From assembly GCF_048323755.1 (NCBI RefSeq), contig NZ_JBLWFS010000017.1, positions 1-64,000 of the forward strand: a DNA stretch of 64,000 nucleotides, written 5' to 3'. The translations under genes and the position numbers were made by a program. The DNA is from Alkalihalobacterium sp048323755. Lineage in GTDB: Bacteria; Bacillota; Bacilli; Bacillales; Bacillaceae_F. Below, in pieces: positions 52,356 to 60,755 of this stretch (positions are counted from its first letter, which is position 1; each line of letters opens with the position of its first letter). Under the pieces are notes generated by a model. That model worked only from the letters and a program-made list of their open reading frames with translations, searched no databases and was not told the DNA's origin.

Positions 52356-52671
52356 AAGGAACCTACAACCTTTCTAAATTAAAGTCTTAGGTTAAGCTTT
52401 CTACATTTTGGTTAGAAACCCTTTTGAATTTACAGAAAGAAAACAAAATTAATGTTACAAAATCTAACAAAAAACTAGTAGTGATGAAGAGTTAATCATC
52501 ATAAAAGAAGAGAATAATACTAAATATCGTCTGAAAATGAGGGATTTTGTCGCAAAGAGTAGAAAATATAGTACAATTGAATTACTTATACAGATTTTTT
52601 AATAGGTATAAAGTATATTAATGTTATATTTTAATAATATTGTAGTGTTTAATTTTAAGCGGGTGATGATA
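52356..52671. other. Divergent region upstream of glgB and the DUF2225 gene
   Basis: AT-rich 316-bp region. I searched for a sporulation sigma-E promoter for glgB, since the B. subtilis operon is sporulation-controlled, and saw no convincing one. A TACAAT at 52572-52577 could be a -10 for the plus-strand gene, but the spacing to TTGTCG is long (19 bp). Confidence 0.4.
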
Positions 52672-53373
52672 GTGAATCAGCAAATTGAGCCTTTATATGA
52701 CAAAGAGATAACGTGTTTAGTATGTGGAGAAAGATATACTACAAAACGAATTCGTACTAGGTTTATAAGGACAGAAAATATAGAAAGTGACTTTTTTACA
52801 GTGTATAAGGATGATAGCTGTAACCCTTATATGTACGAGGTACATGTCTGTCCAAACTGCGGCTATGCAGCGACGGATCAATTTTCAAACCACTTCCCAC
52901 CAGAAGTGAAAAATAGAATTGAAAAAGAAATATCATCACGATGGAAGCCGAGAGATTTTGGAAAGGAACGAACAGTTGTTGATGCTATTACAGCTTATAA
53001 ATTAGCTGTACTTTCCGCGACAAAAAAAAAGGAAAAGCATATTGTCTTAGCCGGAATTTATATGAGATTAGGTTGGTTGTATAGAATGATAGGAGAAGAG
53101 AAGCAAGAACAACGTTTTTTACGATTAGCACTTAAAGAATATGAAGAGTCATTCGAACAATCTGATTTTATCGGGACACAGTTAACGGAAATAAGAGTTA
53201 TTTATTTGTTAGGAGAATTAAATCGTAGAATAGGTTCAGAAACAGAAGCGATTAAATATTTTTCTAGAGTAATACAACATCGACAGCGTGATACTGATGC
53301 AAAAGTAACAGAAACGGCAAGAGAACAATGGTATTTAATTAGAAACCAGGAGGAAAGTTTTGGGATTAAATAA
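52672..53373 (+). CDS. DUF2225 family protein with zinc-finger-like cysteines
   Basis: A 233-residue cytoplasmic protein. Two C-x2-C pairs, C-L-V-C-G-E-R-Y (about 15) and C-P-N-C-G-Y-A-A (about 60), suggest zinc binding. The remainder is TPR-like helical repeat (about 95-225), with A-Y-K-L-A-V-L-S-A and Y-M-R-L-G-W-L-Y-R-M-I-G-E-E. This is the DUF2225 pattern, widespread in Firmicutes, function unknown. Start is probably GTG at 52672 after GGTGAT; in-frame ATG codons upstream are at or before that site. Confidence 0.75.
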   Translation: MNQQIEPLYDKEITCLVCGERYTTKRIRTRFIRTENIESDFFTVYKDDSCNPYMYEVHVCPNCGYAATDQFSNHFPPEVKNRIEKEISSRWKPRDFGKERTVVDAITAYKLAVLSATKKKEKHIVLAGIYMRLGWLYRMIGEEKQEQRFLRLALKEYEESFEQSDFIGTQLTEIRVIYLLGELNRRIGSETEAIKYFSRVIQHRQRDTDAKVTETAREQWYLIRNQEESFGIK

Positions 53374-53513
53374 AATTTTCTAAAAAAATGCCATATAAAC
53401 GGTGGTATATGATAAAATTGACATGTGAATAAAGTTATAGTTAATTCCGGGTGTTATACAGATATCATATCAACTAAGTATTAAATATTTACGATTAGTA
53501 AGTGGAGGCTATT

Positions 53514-53972
53514 ATGAATGTAAATCACGTAAATGCAATTTGTCGTGCAACGCAAACTATCTTACAAAGTCACTTTGGCATAGAAGTTACACCGTTAAAA
53601 CCGTCAGCTGGAAAAGGTCCAGTACCTTCTAATCATGTTTCTGTCATCTTAGGTGTCAGTGGTCAGCTGAATGGGCAAATTATTTGTTCATTTTCTGAGA
53701 GCACAGCGAAAGGAATTGTCGGTGTGATGATGGGCGGGATCGAAGTTGAGACATTAGATGATATAGGTTGGAGCGCTGTGCAAGAGTTTGGAAATTGGGT
53801 AGCAGGAACAACAGCAACGGAATTGTCTAAAGAAGAATGTATTATTGACGTCACGCCTCCTATCGTAAATGAAGGTGCTTCAAAATACCATTCGAATAAA
53901 ACGTTTATTAGCATTCCATTAGATAGTCAAATCGGAATGATTGAGGTACATATTTCTGTATCAGATCAATAA
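53514..53972 (+). CDS. cheX: CheX-like CheY-phosphate phosphatase
   Basis: CheC/CheX/FliY-family protein of 152 residues, expected to dephosphorylate CheY-P and reset chemotaxis. The family active-site pattern E-x2-N is visible in V-Q-E-F-G-N-W-V-A-G (about 87-96). A single E-x2-N and the short length fit CheX rather than CheC. The ATG at 53514 follows TGGAGG; an upstream GTG overlaps it. It is isolated from other che genes, but two chemoreceptors lie in this window. Terminator follows. Confidence 0.75.
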   Translation: MNVNHVNAICRATQTILQSHFGIEVTPLKPSAGKGPVPSNHVSVILGVSGQLNGQIICSFSESTAKGIVGVMMGGIEVETLDDIGWSAVQEFGNWVAGTTATELSKEECIIDVTPPIVNEGASKYHSNKTFISIPLDSQIGMIEVHISVSDQ

Positions 53973-54011
53973 AAGGTTTTTATCGAAGCGACAGACACAA
54001 AGCCAATATTG

Positions 54012-54058
54012 AAAAACACAAGCAGCAGAAAAGTTTTTTCGGTTGCTTGTGTTTTTAT
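54012..54058 (+). terminator. Rho-independent terminator of cheX
   Basis: AAAAACACAAGCA (54012-54024) pairs perfectly with TGCTTGTGTTTTT (54044-54056). Confidence 0.8.
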
Positions 54059-54090
54059 TTTGCTTTATTTGCTTGTATGGACTAGTCGAT

Positions 54091-54310
54091 ATGCTTATTT
54101 TTGGTGGAATGGTGTGCGGTGGAGGAAGAAATTAGGAGGGAGTGCTAACGAAAAGTGCGTGAACGTGTGCGGTGTAGGGAGAAACTAGGAGAAAGCATTA
54201 ACCAAAAGTGAGGAATGGTATGCGCTAGAGGGAAAACCTAGGAGAAAGCATTAACTAAAAGGGTGGAGTGGTTCACGCAGGAGGAAAAACCAAGAGGAAC
54301 GATAATCAAT
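54091..54310 (+). repeat. Second, decayed array of the 53-bp repeat
   Basis: Units start at 54135, 54188 and 54241, again exactly 53 bp apart, with partial units before (to 54134) and after (from 54294). Sequence is related to the 4066-4489 array. The first partial unit still reads ATG plus 13 codons to TAG (54091-54135). The later ones have lost the start (GCT, ATT, ATT), and two have internal stops, so the mini-ORF is not maintained here. This fills much of the 503-bp gap 53973-54475. Confidence 0.85.
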
Positions 54311-54475
54311 CCCATAATTGGTGTTCGAAGAAGATGAAACCTTACGTACATTTAAGGAAAAAATGATTTTGTTTACTTGTTCATATTATAGGGGATAGGT
54401 TGTTATGGTTGTTGAAAGAGCCTGGTTAAGGGTACACTTCTTAATATAGCAGTTTAGGAAAAAGGAGTTGAAGGT

Positions 54476-56020
54476 ATGACAAAAATAGATGTATCAAAGT
54501 TTGAGAAAAAGATAGAAATTAGAAACATCATGAGAAAAGATTTTGATGAGATTATGGCTCTGCAAAAACTTTGTTTTCCTAATATGGAACCGTGGGAAAT
54601 TGAACATTTAGAAAGCCATATTCGTGTTTTTCCTGAAGGTCAGTTTGTTGTAGAGTATGACGGGAAAATTATAGGATCATGTTCAAGTTTAGTCATCAAT
54701 TTTGATGAATATGATGACCAGCATACGTGGGATGAAATTACGGATAAAGGATATATCACGAACCATAATCCGGATGGATATAATTTATACGGTATTGAGG
54801 TTATGGTGCACCCAGATTATCGAAGAATGAAAATTGGAAAACGACTGTATGAGGCAAGAAAAGAATTAGCGAGAAGTCTTAATTTAAAAAGTATGATTAT
54901 TGGCGGGAGAATTCCTAACTATTATAAACATGCAACGAAATATACACCTCGTGAGTATGTTGAACAAGTGATGCTACATAATATTTATGATCCAGTTCTA
55001 ACTTTCCAAGTGATGAATGGATTTACACTTAAACGAATTAATCCGAATTATTTAGAAGATGATAAGGCGTCCATGAGATATGCGACGTTAATGGAATGGA
55101 ACAACATCGATTTTCAACCGAAAAGTAAAAGGCATTTTAGAACGTCGTTCCCTGTCCGGATAACGACCATCCAGTACATGATGAAAAGAATTGACTCATT
55201 TGAAGAGTTTGCTACCCAATGTGAATATTACACTGATGTAGCTGCAGGGTATGGATCTGACTTTGCCGTGTTTCCTGAAATTTTCACCACCCAACTCTTG
55301 TCATTCTTACCGGAAAAAAGTCCAAGTCAAGCGATCAGACGCTTAACTGAATACACAGAAGACTATATTAAATTGTTTACCAGTTTAGCTGTAAAGTACA
55401 ATGTTAATATCATTGGTGGTTCTCACTTTGTAGAGGAAGAAAATAAAATATATAATATTGCCTACTTGTTTAGAAGAGATGGAACGATTGAAAAGCAATA
55501 TAAAATTCATATTACTCCAAATGAACGTAAATGGTGGGGAATTAGTCCAGGGGATGAAATTAAAGTCTTTGATACCGATTGTGGGAAAATAGCCATTCAA
55601 ATATGTTATGACGTAGAGTTCCCTGAGCTCGGACGAATCGCTGTAGATAAAGGAGCCAATATTATCTTTACGCCATTCTGTACAGATGAACGCCAAGGCT
55701 ATTTGAGAGTTCGTTATTGTGCGCAAGCACGCGCGATTGAAAATGAAGTTTATACCGTTATTTCGGGTACAGTTGGAAACCTTCCACAAGTTGAAAATAT
55801 GGATATCCAATATGCTCAATCAGGAATTTTTACTCCTTCTGACTTTGAATTCCCGCGCGATGCAATCGTTGGTGAATGTCACCCTAATATAGACACGGTT
55901 GTTGTTGGTGATGTTGATCTTGAAATATTGCGTCGTCATAGACGGAGCGGAAGTGTAAATCAATTACGTGATCGAAGAAAAGATCTTTATGAGATTAATT
56001 ACAAGCTAGAAGGAAAATAG
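54476..56020 (+). CDS. GNAT acetyltransferase / carbon-nitrogen hydrolase fusion (YhcX-like)
   Basis: Two-domain protein of 514 residues. The N-terminal GNAT domain (about 15-170) has the acetyl-CoA region G-I-E-V-M-V-H-P-D-Y-R-R-M-K-I-G-K-R-L-Y. The C-terminal nitrilase-like domain (about 230-490) has the Glu-Lys-Cys triad: F-P-E-I-F (about 265), P-N-E-R-K (about 344) and Q-I-C-Y-D-V-E-F-P-E (about 374). B. subtilis YhcX has the same fusion and size. An amidase coupled to N-acetylation is implied; substrate unknown. ATG follows AAAAGGAG. Terminator follows. Confidence 0.92.
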   Translation: MTKIDVSKFEKKIEIRNIMRKDFDEIMALQKLCFPNMEPWEIEHLESHIRVFPEGQFVVEYDGKIIGSCSSLVINFDEYDDQHTWDEITDKGYITNHNPDGYNLYGIEVMVHPDYRRMKIGKRLYEARKELARSLNLKSMIIGGRIPNYYKHATKYTPREYVEQVMLHNIYDPVLTFQVMNGFTLKRINPNYLEDDKASMRYATLMEWNNIDFQPKSKRHFRTSFPVRITTIQYMMKRIDSFEEFATQCEYYTDVAAGYGSDFAVFPEIFTTQLLSFLPEKSPSQAIRRLTEYTEDYIKLFTSLAVKYNVNIIGGSHFVEEENKIYNIAYLFRRDGTIEKQYKIHITPNERKWWGISPGDEIKVFDTDCGKIAIQICYDVEFPELGRIAVDKGANIIFTPFCTDERQGYLRVRYCAQARAIENEVYTVISGTVGNLPQVENMDIQYAQSGIFTPSDFEFPRDAIVGECHPNIDTVVVGDVDLEILRRHRRSGSVNQLRDRRKDLYEINYKLEGK

Positions 56021-56059
56021 TATGTTCTGATTACGAAAGAGAGACCGCTCGAATGGATC

Positions 56060-56088
56060 AAAAAAGATCGTTTCGAACGGTCTTTTTT
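56060..56088 (+). terminator. Rho-independent terminator of the YhcX-like gene
   Basis: AAAAAAGATCGTT (56060-56072), loop TCG, AACGGTCTTTTTT (56076-56088) with one G-U pair. Confidence 0.85.
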
Positions 56089-56287
56089 GATGCCTTTGTT
56101 GCTTTTGCATCTACTAATTTTCACAAGACCAAGAAGCTAGGCGTGAAGAGTCAAATAACCGCTTGATATACGGCAAAAATCATAAGCAACAATCTTTGAG
56201 AAAAGATCCAAATGAGTATAAACAAAATGTTTCATCCGTATGAGTTTAATTCATTCTTTCGTTGGAAAAGCTGTGATGAGAGAAAGG

Positions 56288-56800
56288 ATGAGCAATTTGA
56301 ATTTAGAAAAAGTAGTTGTAAAACGATCAGTGATGACCATCTTTATTGCTATATCTTTTTTAATTATTACGGGATTACTAAGCTATGCTCTTTTATTTCG
56401 TGAGAATCTCGTTACGGATTGGTACATGGAAGTTGTCGGAAGTGATAATGTCATTTCAGCAGGGACCACTAATGATCTTCATATTTTCCTGTACGATGAA
56501 GAAGGAAATCCAATAAAGAATGCGAATGTTAAGGTAATATTAGACATGCCGGAAATGGTTCACTATATAAAGAAGCCGATGCATCATGTAGAAAATGGCT
56601 TGTATGAAGTAGAAATCCTATTGTCCATGGGTGGAACATGGATTGGTTGGTTAGAGGCAAAGCGCGGTAGTGAAACATACATCAACCAGTTTTTACTTCG
56701 GTCTGATGGTAATGTGATGTCTAATGATTTTCGTGATCCAAAAGACCACTTTCATCTAGAACAACCACTTCCTCCTACTATTCAACAACAGTTAGATTAA
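56288..56800 (+). CDS. Membrane-anchored YtkA/FixH-like protein
   Basis: About 170 residues: one transmembrane helix near the N-terminus (about 15-37), then an extracytoplasmic beta-sandwich domain with A-G-T-T-N-D-L-H-I-F-L-Y-D-E-E-G-N-P-I and N-A-N-V-K-V. The later E-I-L-L-S-M-G-G-T-W-I-G-W segment is typical of YtkA-like domains. Histidines and Met in P-E-M-V-H-Y and M-H-H-V could bind copper, as in proteins aiding oxidase assembly, but this is inference. Start is uncertain: ATG 56288 directly abuts AAAGG, while TTG 56297 has better spacing; ATG 56240 has no ribosome binding site. Confidence 0.7.
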   Translation: MSNLNLEKVVVKRSVMTIFIAISFLIITGLLSYALLFRENLVTDWYMEVVGSDNVISAGTTNDLHIFLYDEEGNPIKNANVKVILDMPEMVHYIKKPMHHVENGLYEVEILLSMGGTWIGWLEAKRGSETYINQFLLRSDGNVMSNDFRDPKDHFHLEQPLPPTIQQQLD

Positions 56801-56866
56801 CTGTTCATACGTTATTGACAAGTAGAACATCTACTGTTTAAATGACGTAGTAAAGGAGAGTGACGT

Positions 56867-57418
56867 GTGGTGGAGAGTTTTAACGGACAAAAAATATTAC
56901 CTGCTGCAAGAGATATTAAACAATTAGAGAAATTGTTAGATAGTCAGTTCACATATATTATCTTATTAAATAGTCATATTGGTCAGTTAAAGAGTCTAAC
57001 CCGGTTGGCAAAGAGTAAAAATAAACAATTACTTTTGCATGCGGATTTAGTACAAGGGCTTAAAAATGATGAATACGCTGCGCAATTTTTATGTCAGGAT
57101 ATTCGGCCAGCCGGCTTAATTTCTACGAGGAAAAGTGTAGTGCTAACAGCGAAAAAAAGTGGCTTAATTGCGATTCAACGATTATTTTTACTAGACAGTA
57201 TTGCACTTGAAACGAGTTATAAATTATTAGAAGTAACTAAACCTGATTTTATTGAGGTCCTTCCAGGTGTAATGCCTCATATTATAACTGAAGTTTTTGA
57301 TGAAACAAAAATACCGATAATTGCAGGTGGACTTATCCGAAATAAAGAAGAAGTTGATCATGCAATTAAGGCTGGTGCGGTGGCAGTGACTACTTCGAGA
57401 GGTTTTTTGTGGGAATGA
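56867..57418 (+). CDS. glpP: Glycerol-3-phosphate-responsive antiterminator GlpP
   Basis: RNA-binding antiterminator of 183 residues that, with glycerol-3-phosphate, lets transcription pass terminators ahead of glp genes. Family motifs: I-L-P-A-A-R-D near residue 10, I-I-L-L-N-S-H-I-G (about 31), H-A-D-L-V-Q-G-L (about 58), G-L-I-S-T-R/K-S (about 83), P-D-F-I-E-V-L-P-G-V-M-P (about 132) and a barrel end I-A-G-G-L-I. Start is GTG at 56867 with AAAGGAG. No glpF, glpK or glpD gene follows; a terminator and pgcA do, so it acts in trans. Confidence 0.9.
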   Translation: MVESFNGQKILPAARDIKQLEKLLDSQFTYIILLNSHIGQLKSLTRLAKSKNKQLLLHADLVQGLKNDEYAAQFLCQDIRPAGLISTRKSVVLTAKKSGLIAIQRLFLLDSIALETSYKLLEVTKPDFIEVLPGVMPHIITEVFDETKIPIIAGGLIRNKEEVDHAIKAGAVAVTTSRGFLWE

Positions 57419-57464
57419 TAAGTTTATTATCATTGGTACATATTACATATAAAAAGCAGTAAAG

Positions 57465-57494
57465 AAAAGGCAGAATTTGTTTTCTGGCTTTTTT
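57465..57494 (+). terminator. Terminator of glpP
   Basis: AAAAGGCAGAA (57465-57475) pairs with TTCTGGCTTTT (57482-57492) with one mismatch, followed by T. The remaining gap to 57728 holds AT-rich direct repeats of TATCTTATATTT and no other feature. Confidence 0.65.
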
Positions 57495-57728
57495 GTGTGC
57501 GACTGGAGTATAGAATATTGTTTTTGAAACCTTCATCTCATCGGTAAATCAAACGATCAATGAAGTATCTCTACTACTTATCTTATATTTGTAAAATATA
57601 GGGAGTTTATATCTTATATTTTCACATAAAATTAGCAAAGTGTCAGCAGGAATGGTAAAGTATTTAGGGAAATAAATAAGAGTTTACTATTAATGATGTA
57701 AGGTCATGTAGAGGACAAGGAGGAGACT

Positions 57729-59474
57729 ATGGTCTGGAAACAAGCTTATAGTAGATGGGTAGGTTTTGGTGGCTTAGAAACAGATTTAAAAGAAGCATTA
57801 GAGGCTTTAAAGAATGATGACGTTCGCTTGGAAGATTGCTTTTATAAAGGACTAGAGTTTGGTACAGGGGGAATGCGAGGAGAAATTGGCCCTGGACCCA
57901 ACCGGATGAATACATATACAATTCGTAAAGCCTCGGAAGGTTTTGCTCGATATATTTCGGAGTTTGGAGAAGAAGCGAAAAAGCAAGGTGTTGTTATAGC
58001 ATATGACTGCAGACACAAATCACCTGAATTTGCTAAAGAAGCAGCGTTAACACTTGGAAAGCACGGGATTCAGACTTATTTATTCCGTGATTTACGTCCT
58101 ACTCCAGAATTATCTTTTGCAGTTCGTTCTTTAAAGGCATTTGGTGGAATTGTGATAACTGCGAGTCATAATCCGCCAGAATATAATGGATACAAAGTTT
58201 ATGGTCCGGATGGGTGTCAACTTCCACCAGGCCCTGCGAATACTCTCATTGAAAAGGTTAATGAGGTTGAAGATGAATTGTTAATCGAAGTAGCAGATGA
58301 AAACGAGTTAAAAGCAGCTCAACTCTTAAAAGTGATTGGTGAAGAAATCGACTTAGCTTATAATGACGAGCTTCAAACGATTATTGTTAATCCTGAGATG
58401 GTCGTTGAAAAAGGAAGTGATGTAAACATTGTGTTTACACCATTGCACGGAACAGCAAATATTCCAGTTCGTCGTGTCCTTGAAACGTCTGGTTTTAAAA
58501 ATGTAGTCGTTGTAAAAGAACAGGAACTGCCAGACCCGAATTTTTCAACAGTTAAATCACCAAATCCAGAGGAACATGCAGCTTTTGAATATGCGATTAA
58601 ATATGGTAATGAACACGATGCTGATGTCCTAATTGCAACTGACCCTGATGCTGACCGAGTAGGGATTGCGGCAAGAAATGAACAAGGAGAATATGTTGTA
58701 CTGACAGGAAATCAAACGGGTGCGTTAATGCTTGAATATATCCTTTCGCAAAGAAAAGCACAAGGAAAACTCCCTAAAAATGGGGTAGTTCTAAAAACAA
58801 TTGTTACTTCTGAATTAGGTAGAGTGATTGCAGAAGAATATGGGCTTGAAGCAGTCGATACACTGACAGGGTTTAAATTTATCGGTGAAAAAATGAAGGA
58901 ATATGAAGAAACTGGGTCTAAAACCTTCTTATTTGGCTACGAAGAGAGTTACGGTTATTTGGTTGGAGATTTTGTTCGTGATAAAGACGCCGTTCAAGCT
59001 TGTTTGTTAGCAGCAGAAATGGCAACCTACTACAAGTCTCGTGGAATGAGCTTGTATGATGGATTAATGGAAGTATTTTCTAAGTACGGTTTTTATCAAG
59101 AAGGCTTAGAATCACTAACACTCAAAGGAAAAGCGGGAGTGGAGCAAATCCAGTCAATCCTCGCTCATTTTAGAGCAAATCCGCTTCATAAAATTGGCGG
59201 TATGAAGGTTATTGTTGCTGAAGATTATCATACACAGGAACGTTCTTTCCTAGTAGAAAATCGCAGGGAAGCATTAACACTGCCAGTTTCAAATGTTTTA
59301 AAATATACACTAGAAGACGGTTCTTGGATTTGTATGCGACCATCAGGTACAGAACCAAAAATTAAGTTCTACATTAGTGTCAAAAGACCAACCCTTGCTG
59401 AAAGCCAAACTTGGTTATCAGAACTAAAGCAAGAGTTAATGAGTACTATTCATGGTCTTTTGAAGCAAGCTTAA
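57729..59474 (+). CDS. pgcA: Alpha-phosphoglucomutase
   Basis: Interconverts glucose-6-phosphate and glucose-1-phosphate, feeding UDP-glucose, wall polymers and the glycogen pathway encoded nearby. The 581 residues match PgcA. The four functional loops are intact: phosphoserine T-A-S-H-N-P-P-E-Y-N-G-Y (about 144-155), metal loop D-P-D-A-D-R (about 301-306), sugar loop F-G-Y-E-E-S-Y-G (about 399) and phosphate loop R-P-S-G-T-E-P-K (about 537). Start ATG follows AGGAGGAG. Monocistronic, with terminator. Confidence 0.95.
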   Translation: MVWKQAYSRWVGFGGLETDLKEALEALKNDDVRLEDCFYKGLEFGTGGMRGEIGPGPNRMNTYTIRKASEGFARYISEFGEEAKKQGVVIAYDCRHKSPEFAKEAALTLGKHGIQTYLFRDLRPTPELSFAVRSLKAFGGIVITASHNPPEYNGYKVYGPDGCQLPPGPANTLIEKVNEVEDELLIEVADENELKAAQLLKVIGEEIDLAYNDELQTIIVNPEMVVEKGSDVNIVFTPLHGTANIPVRRVLETSGFKNVVVVKEQELPDPNFSTVKSPNPEEHAAFEYAIKYGNEHDADVLIATDPDADRVGIAARNEQGEYVVLTGNQTGALMLEYILSQRKAQGKLPKNGVVLKTIVTSELGRVIAEEYGLEAVDTLTGFKFIGEKMKEYEETGSKTFLFGYEESYGYLVGDFVRDKDAVQACLLAAEMATYYKSRGMSLYDGLMEVFSKYGFYQEGLESLTLKGKAGVEQIQSILAHFRANPLHKIGGMKVIVAEDYHTQERSFLVENRREALTLPVSNVLKYTLEDGSWICMRPSGTEPKIKFYISVKRPTLAESQTWLSELKQELMSTIHGLLKQA

Positions 59475-59479
59475 TATAT

Positions 59480-59517
59480 GAGGGTGGATAATCATTAGTC
59501 CACCCTCCTTCTTTTTT
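59480..59517 (+). terminator. Rho-independent terminator of pgcA
   Basis: GAGGGTGGA (59480-59488) pairs perfectly with TCCACCCTC (59499-59507), followed by a T-rich tract. Confidence 0.85.
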
Positions 59518-59520
59518 AAT

Positions 59521-59602
59521 GGCTCTTTTCTAAAAGATTGTTGCTTTTAGCTATTGGACCGTAACCAAGCGAAAGCTTGGTTCTTCACGCTTTAGCGTGA
59601 AG
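59521..59602. repeat. Left-half copy of the palindromic element found in the glg operon
   Basis: GGCTCTTTTCTAAAAG through the AACCAAGC-GAAA-GCTTGGTT hairpin closely matches 47794-47870. It then ends in a second perfect hairpin CTTCACGC-TTTA-GCGTGAAG (59583-59602). The right half seen at 47911 is missing. It lies directly behind the pgcA terminator. Confidence 0.7.
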
Positions 59603-59652
59603 CTTTTGAATATAGCTGTCATTGCAGATTGAAAATAATGTCGAAAACTTAT

Positions 59653-59668
59653 ATCAAAAAAAATTGAT
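59653..59668. promoter_or_regulatory. Probable ArsR operator 1
   Basis: ATCAA-N6-TTGAT, just upstream of the arsR promoter -35. The identical spacing recurs twice before arsI. Confidence 0.65.
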
Positions 59669-59675
59669 TAAATAG

Positions 59676-59704
59676 TTGTCAAAAGAAGAAGACCGGTATA
59701 CAAT
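59676..59704 (+). promoter_or_regulatory. SigA-type promoter of arsR
   Basis: TTGTCA (59676-59681), 17-bp spacer, TACAAT (59699-59704), 38 bp before the start codon. Confidence 0.65.
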
Positions 59705-59742
59705 ATGATTAACAAGATGACAATATTTGGTGGTGAAAATGT

Positions 59743-60057
59743 ATGAAAGAAATTCCACTAATAGACGTTAACTTAGATAAAACGTTTGAGGAATATGAAA
59801 GTAAGTTTAAAGCGTTGGCTGATAAAAAACGGCTTGAAATTATGTATGAGTTGACGCAACGGGGAAAAGTTTGTGTATGTGACTTATGTGAGATCTTTCA
59901 GATGCCTCAATCCAAAATCTCTTATCATTTAAAAATTCTTTTAAGTGCTGGTTTAATAAAGAAAGAAACAAAAGGTACTTGGAGTTATTATATGTTAAAT
60001 GATGAACAGGTGAACCATCTTCTATCCGAACAATTATGTTGTTTGTTCCGAGGCTGA
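59743..60057 (+). CDS. arsR: ArsR-type arsenic-responsive repressor
   Basis: Winged-helix ArsR/SmtB repressor of 104 residues that leaves DNA on binding As(III)/Sb(III). The metal site is C-V-C-D-L-C (Cys 44, 46 and 49) at the start of the alpha-3 helix, as in plasmid R773/Bacillus-type ArsR. The recognition helix follows as M-P-Q-S-K-I-S-Y-H-L-K-I-L (about 54-66). A further Cys pair sits near the C-terminus (L-C-C-L). ATG follows GGTGGTG. Three matching inverted repeats around arsR and arsI are its likely sites. Confidence 0.88.
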   Translation: MKEIPLIDVNLDKTFEEYESKFKALADKKRLEIMYELTQRGKVCVCDLCEIFQMPQSKISYHLKILLSAGLIKKETKGTWSYYMLNDEQVNHLLSEQLCCLFRG

Positions 60058-60087
60058 TTATTTTCAATCAGTCTTGGTTAGTTATAA

Positions 60088-60125
60088 ATCAATTTTTTTT
60101 GATTAAAATATCAATATTATTTGAT
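60088..60125. promoter_or_regulatory. Probable ArsR operators 2 and 3, upstream of arsI
   Basis: Two ATCAA-N6-TTGAT repeats at 60088-60103 and 60110-60125, 22 bp apart centre to centre (two helical turns), end just ahead of the arsI ribosome binding site. They suggest that arsI has separate ArsR control or a local promoter. Confidence 0.65.
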
Positions 60126-60141
60126 TAAAGGGGAGCTTAGA

Positions 60142-60546
60142 ATGAACATTCACGTTGGGTTAAACGTAACAAATTTAAGCAGGTCCGTTGATTTTTACTC
60201 AAAGCTTTTTGGAGCAAAGCCAATTAAAGTAAAAGAGAATTATGCAAAGTATTTGATCCCTGATTTATCATTAAACTTTACGTTAAATGTACAGGCGACT
60301 GTAGAGGGAAACCAAATAAATCATTTTGGTATTCAAGTAGATCAGCAAGAAGATATTGAAAGGCATAGAGATCGTATGACTGCTCAAGGAAATGAAACGA
60401 GAGAGGAAATTAACACGGTTTGTTGTTATGCAAGACAAGATAAATTTTGGATTTCTGACCCAGACGGAAATGAGTGGGAGTTCTTTTACACATGGGAAGA
60501 TACAGAGCAAGAAAATAATAACTCTAGTACATGTTGCGCATCTTAG
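60142..60546 (+). CDS. arsI: ArsI-type organoarsenical C-As lyase, VOC family
   Basis: Non-heme iron dioxygenase-like enzyme cleaving the carbon-arsenic bond of trivalent organoarsenicals such as methylarsenite. In 134 residues: H-V-G-L-N-V at the start (iron His), H-F-G-I-Q-V (second His), the diagnostic vicinal cysteines N-T-V-C-C-Y-A (about 93-99), and D-P-D-G-N-E-W-E-F-F (iron Glu about 118). An extra C-C lies at the C-terminus. The ATG at 60142 follows AAAGGGGAG; an upstream TTG lies inside an operator. No arsenite pump or arsenate reductase gene is adjacent. Confidence 0.88.
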   Translation: MNIHVGLNVTNLSRSVDFYSKLFGAKPIKVKENYAKYLIPDLSLNFTLNVQATVEGNQINHFGIQVDQQEDIERHRDRMTAQGNETREEINTVCCYARQDKFWISDPDGNEWEFFYTWEDTEQENNNSSTCCAS

Positions 60547-60582
60547 TGAATAACAGACAGTAATTTAAAATTAAAAGAACCA

Positions 60583-60618
60583 AAAGAGCAATAACCTAAT
60601 TATGGTTGTTGCTCTTTG
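60583..60618 (+). terminator. Rho-independent terminator of arsI
   Basis: AAAGAGCAATAACC (60583-60596) pairs with GGTTGTTGCTCTTT (60604-60617) with one G-U pair. Little T-tract follows. Confidence 0.7.
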
Positions 60619-60755
60619 TGCTACATACACTACATTAAAGACGTAAAGTGTTTAAAAATTTAAAGTATTAAAGATACCAGGTACCATAAAAGGGGCATCA
60701 TTTGGCTGTTTTTTTCATAAATTGTTATAACCGGAAGACTAGAGGAGGGTCGTCT

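Noticed and set aside
56240..56287. Earlier start for the YtkA-like protein
   Set aside because: The ATG at 56240 has no ribosome binding site, and the extra residues do not look like part of the signal anchor.
60702..60755. 18-codon N-terminal extension of SpoVR
   Set aside because: The GGAGGG site directly precedes the ATG at 60756, and the shorter protein equals the known SpoVR length.
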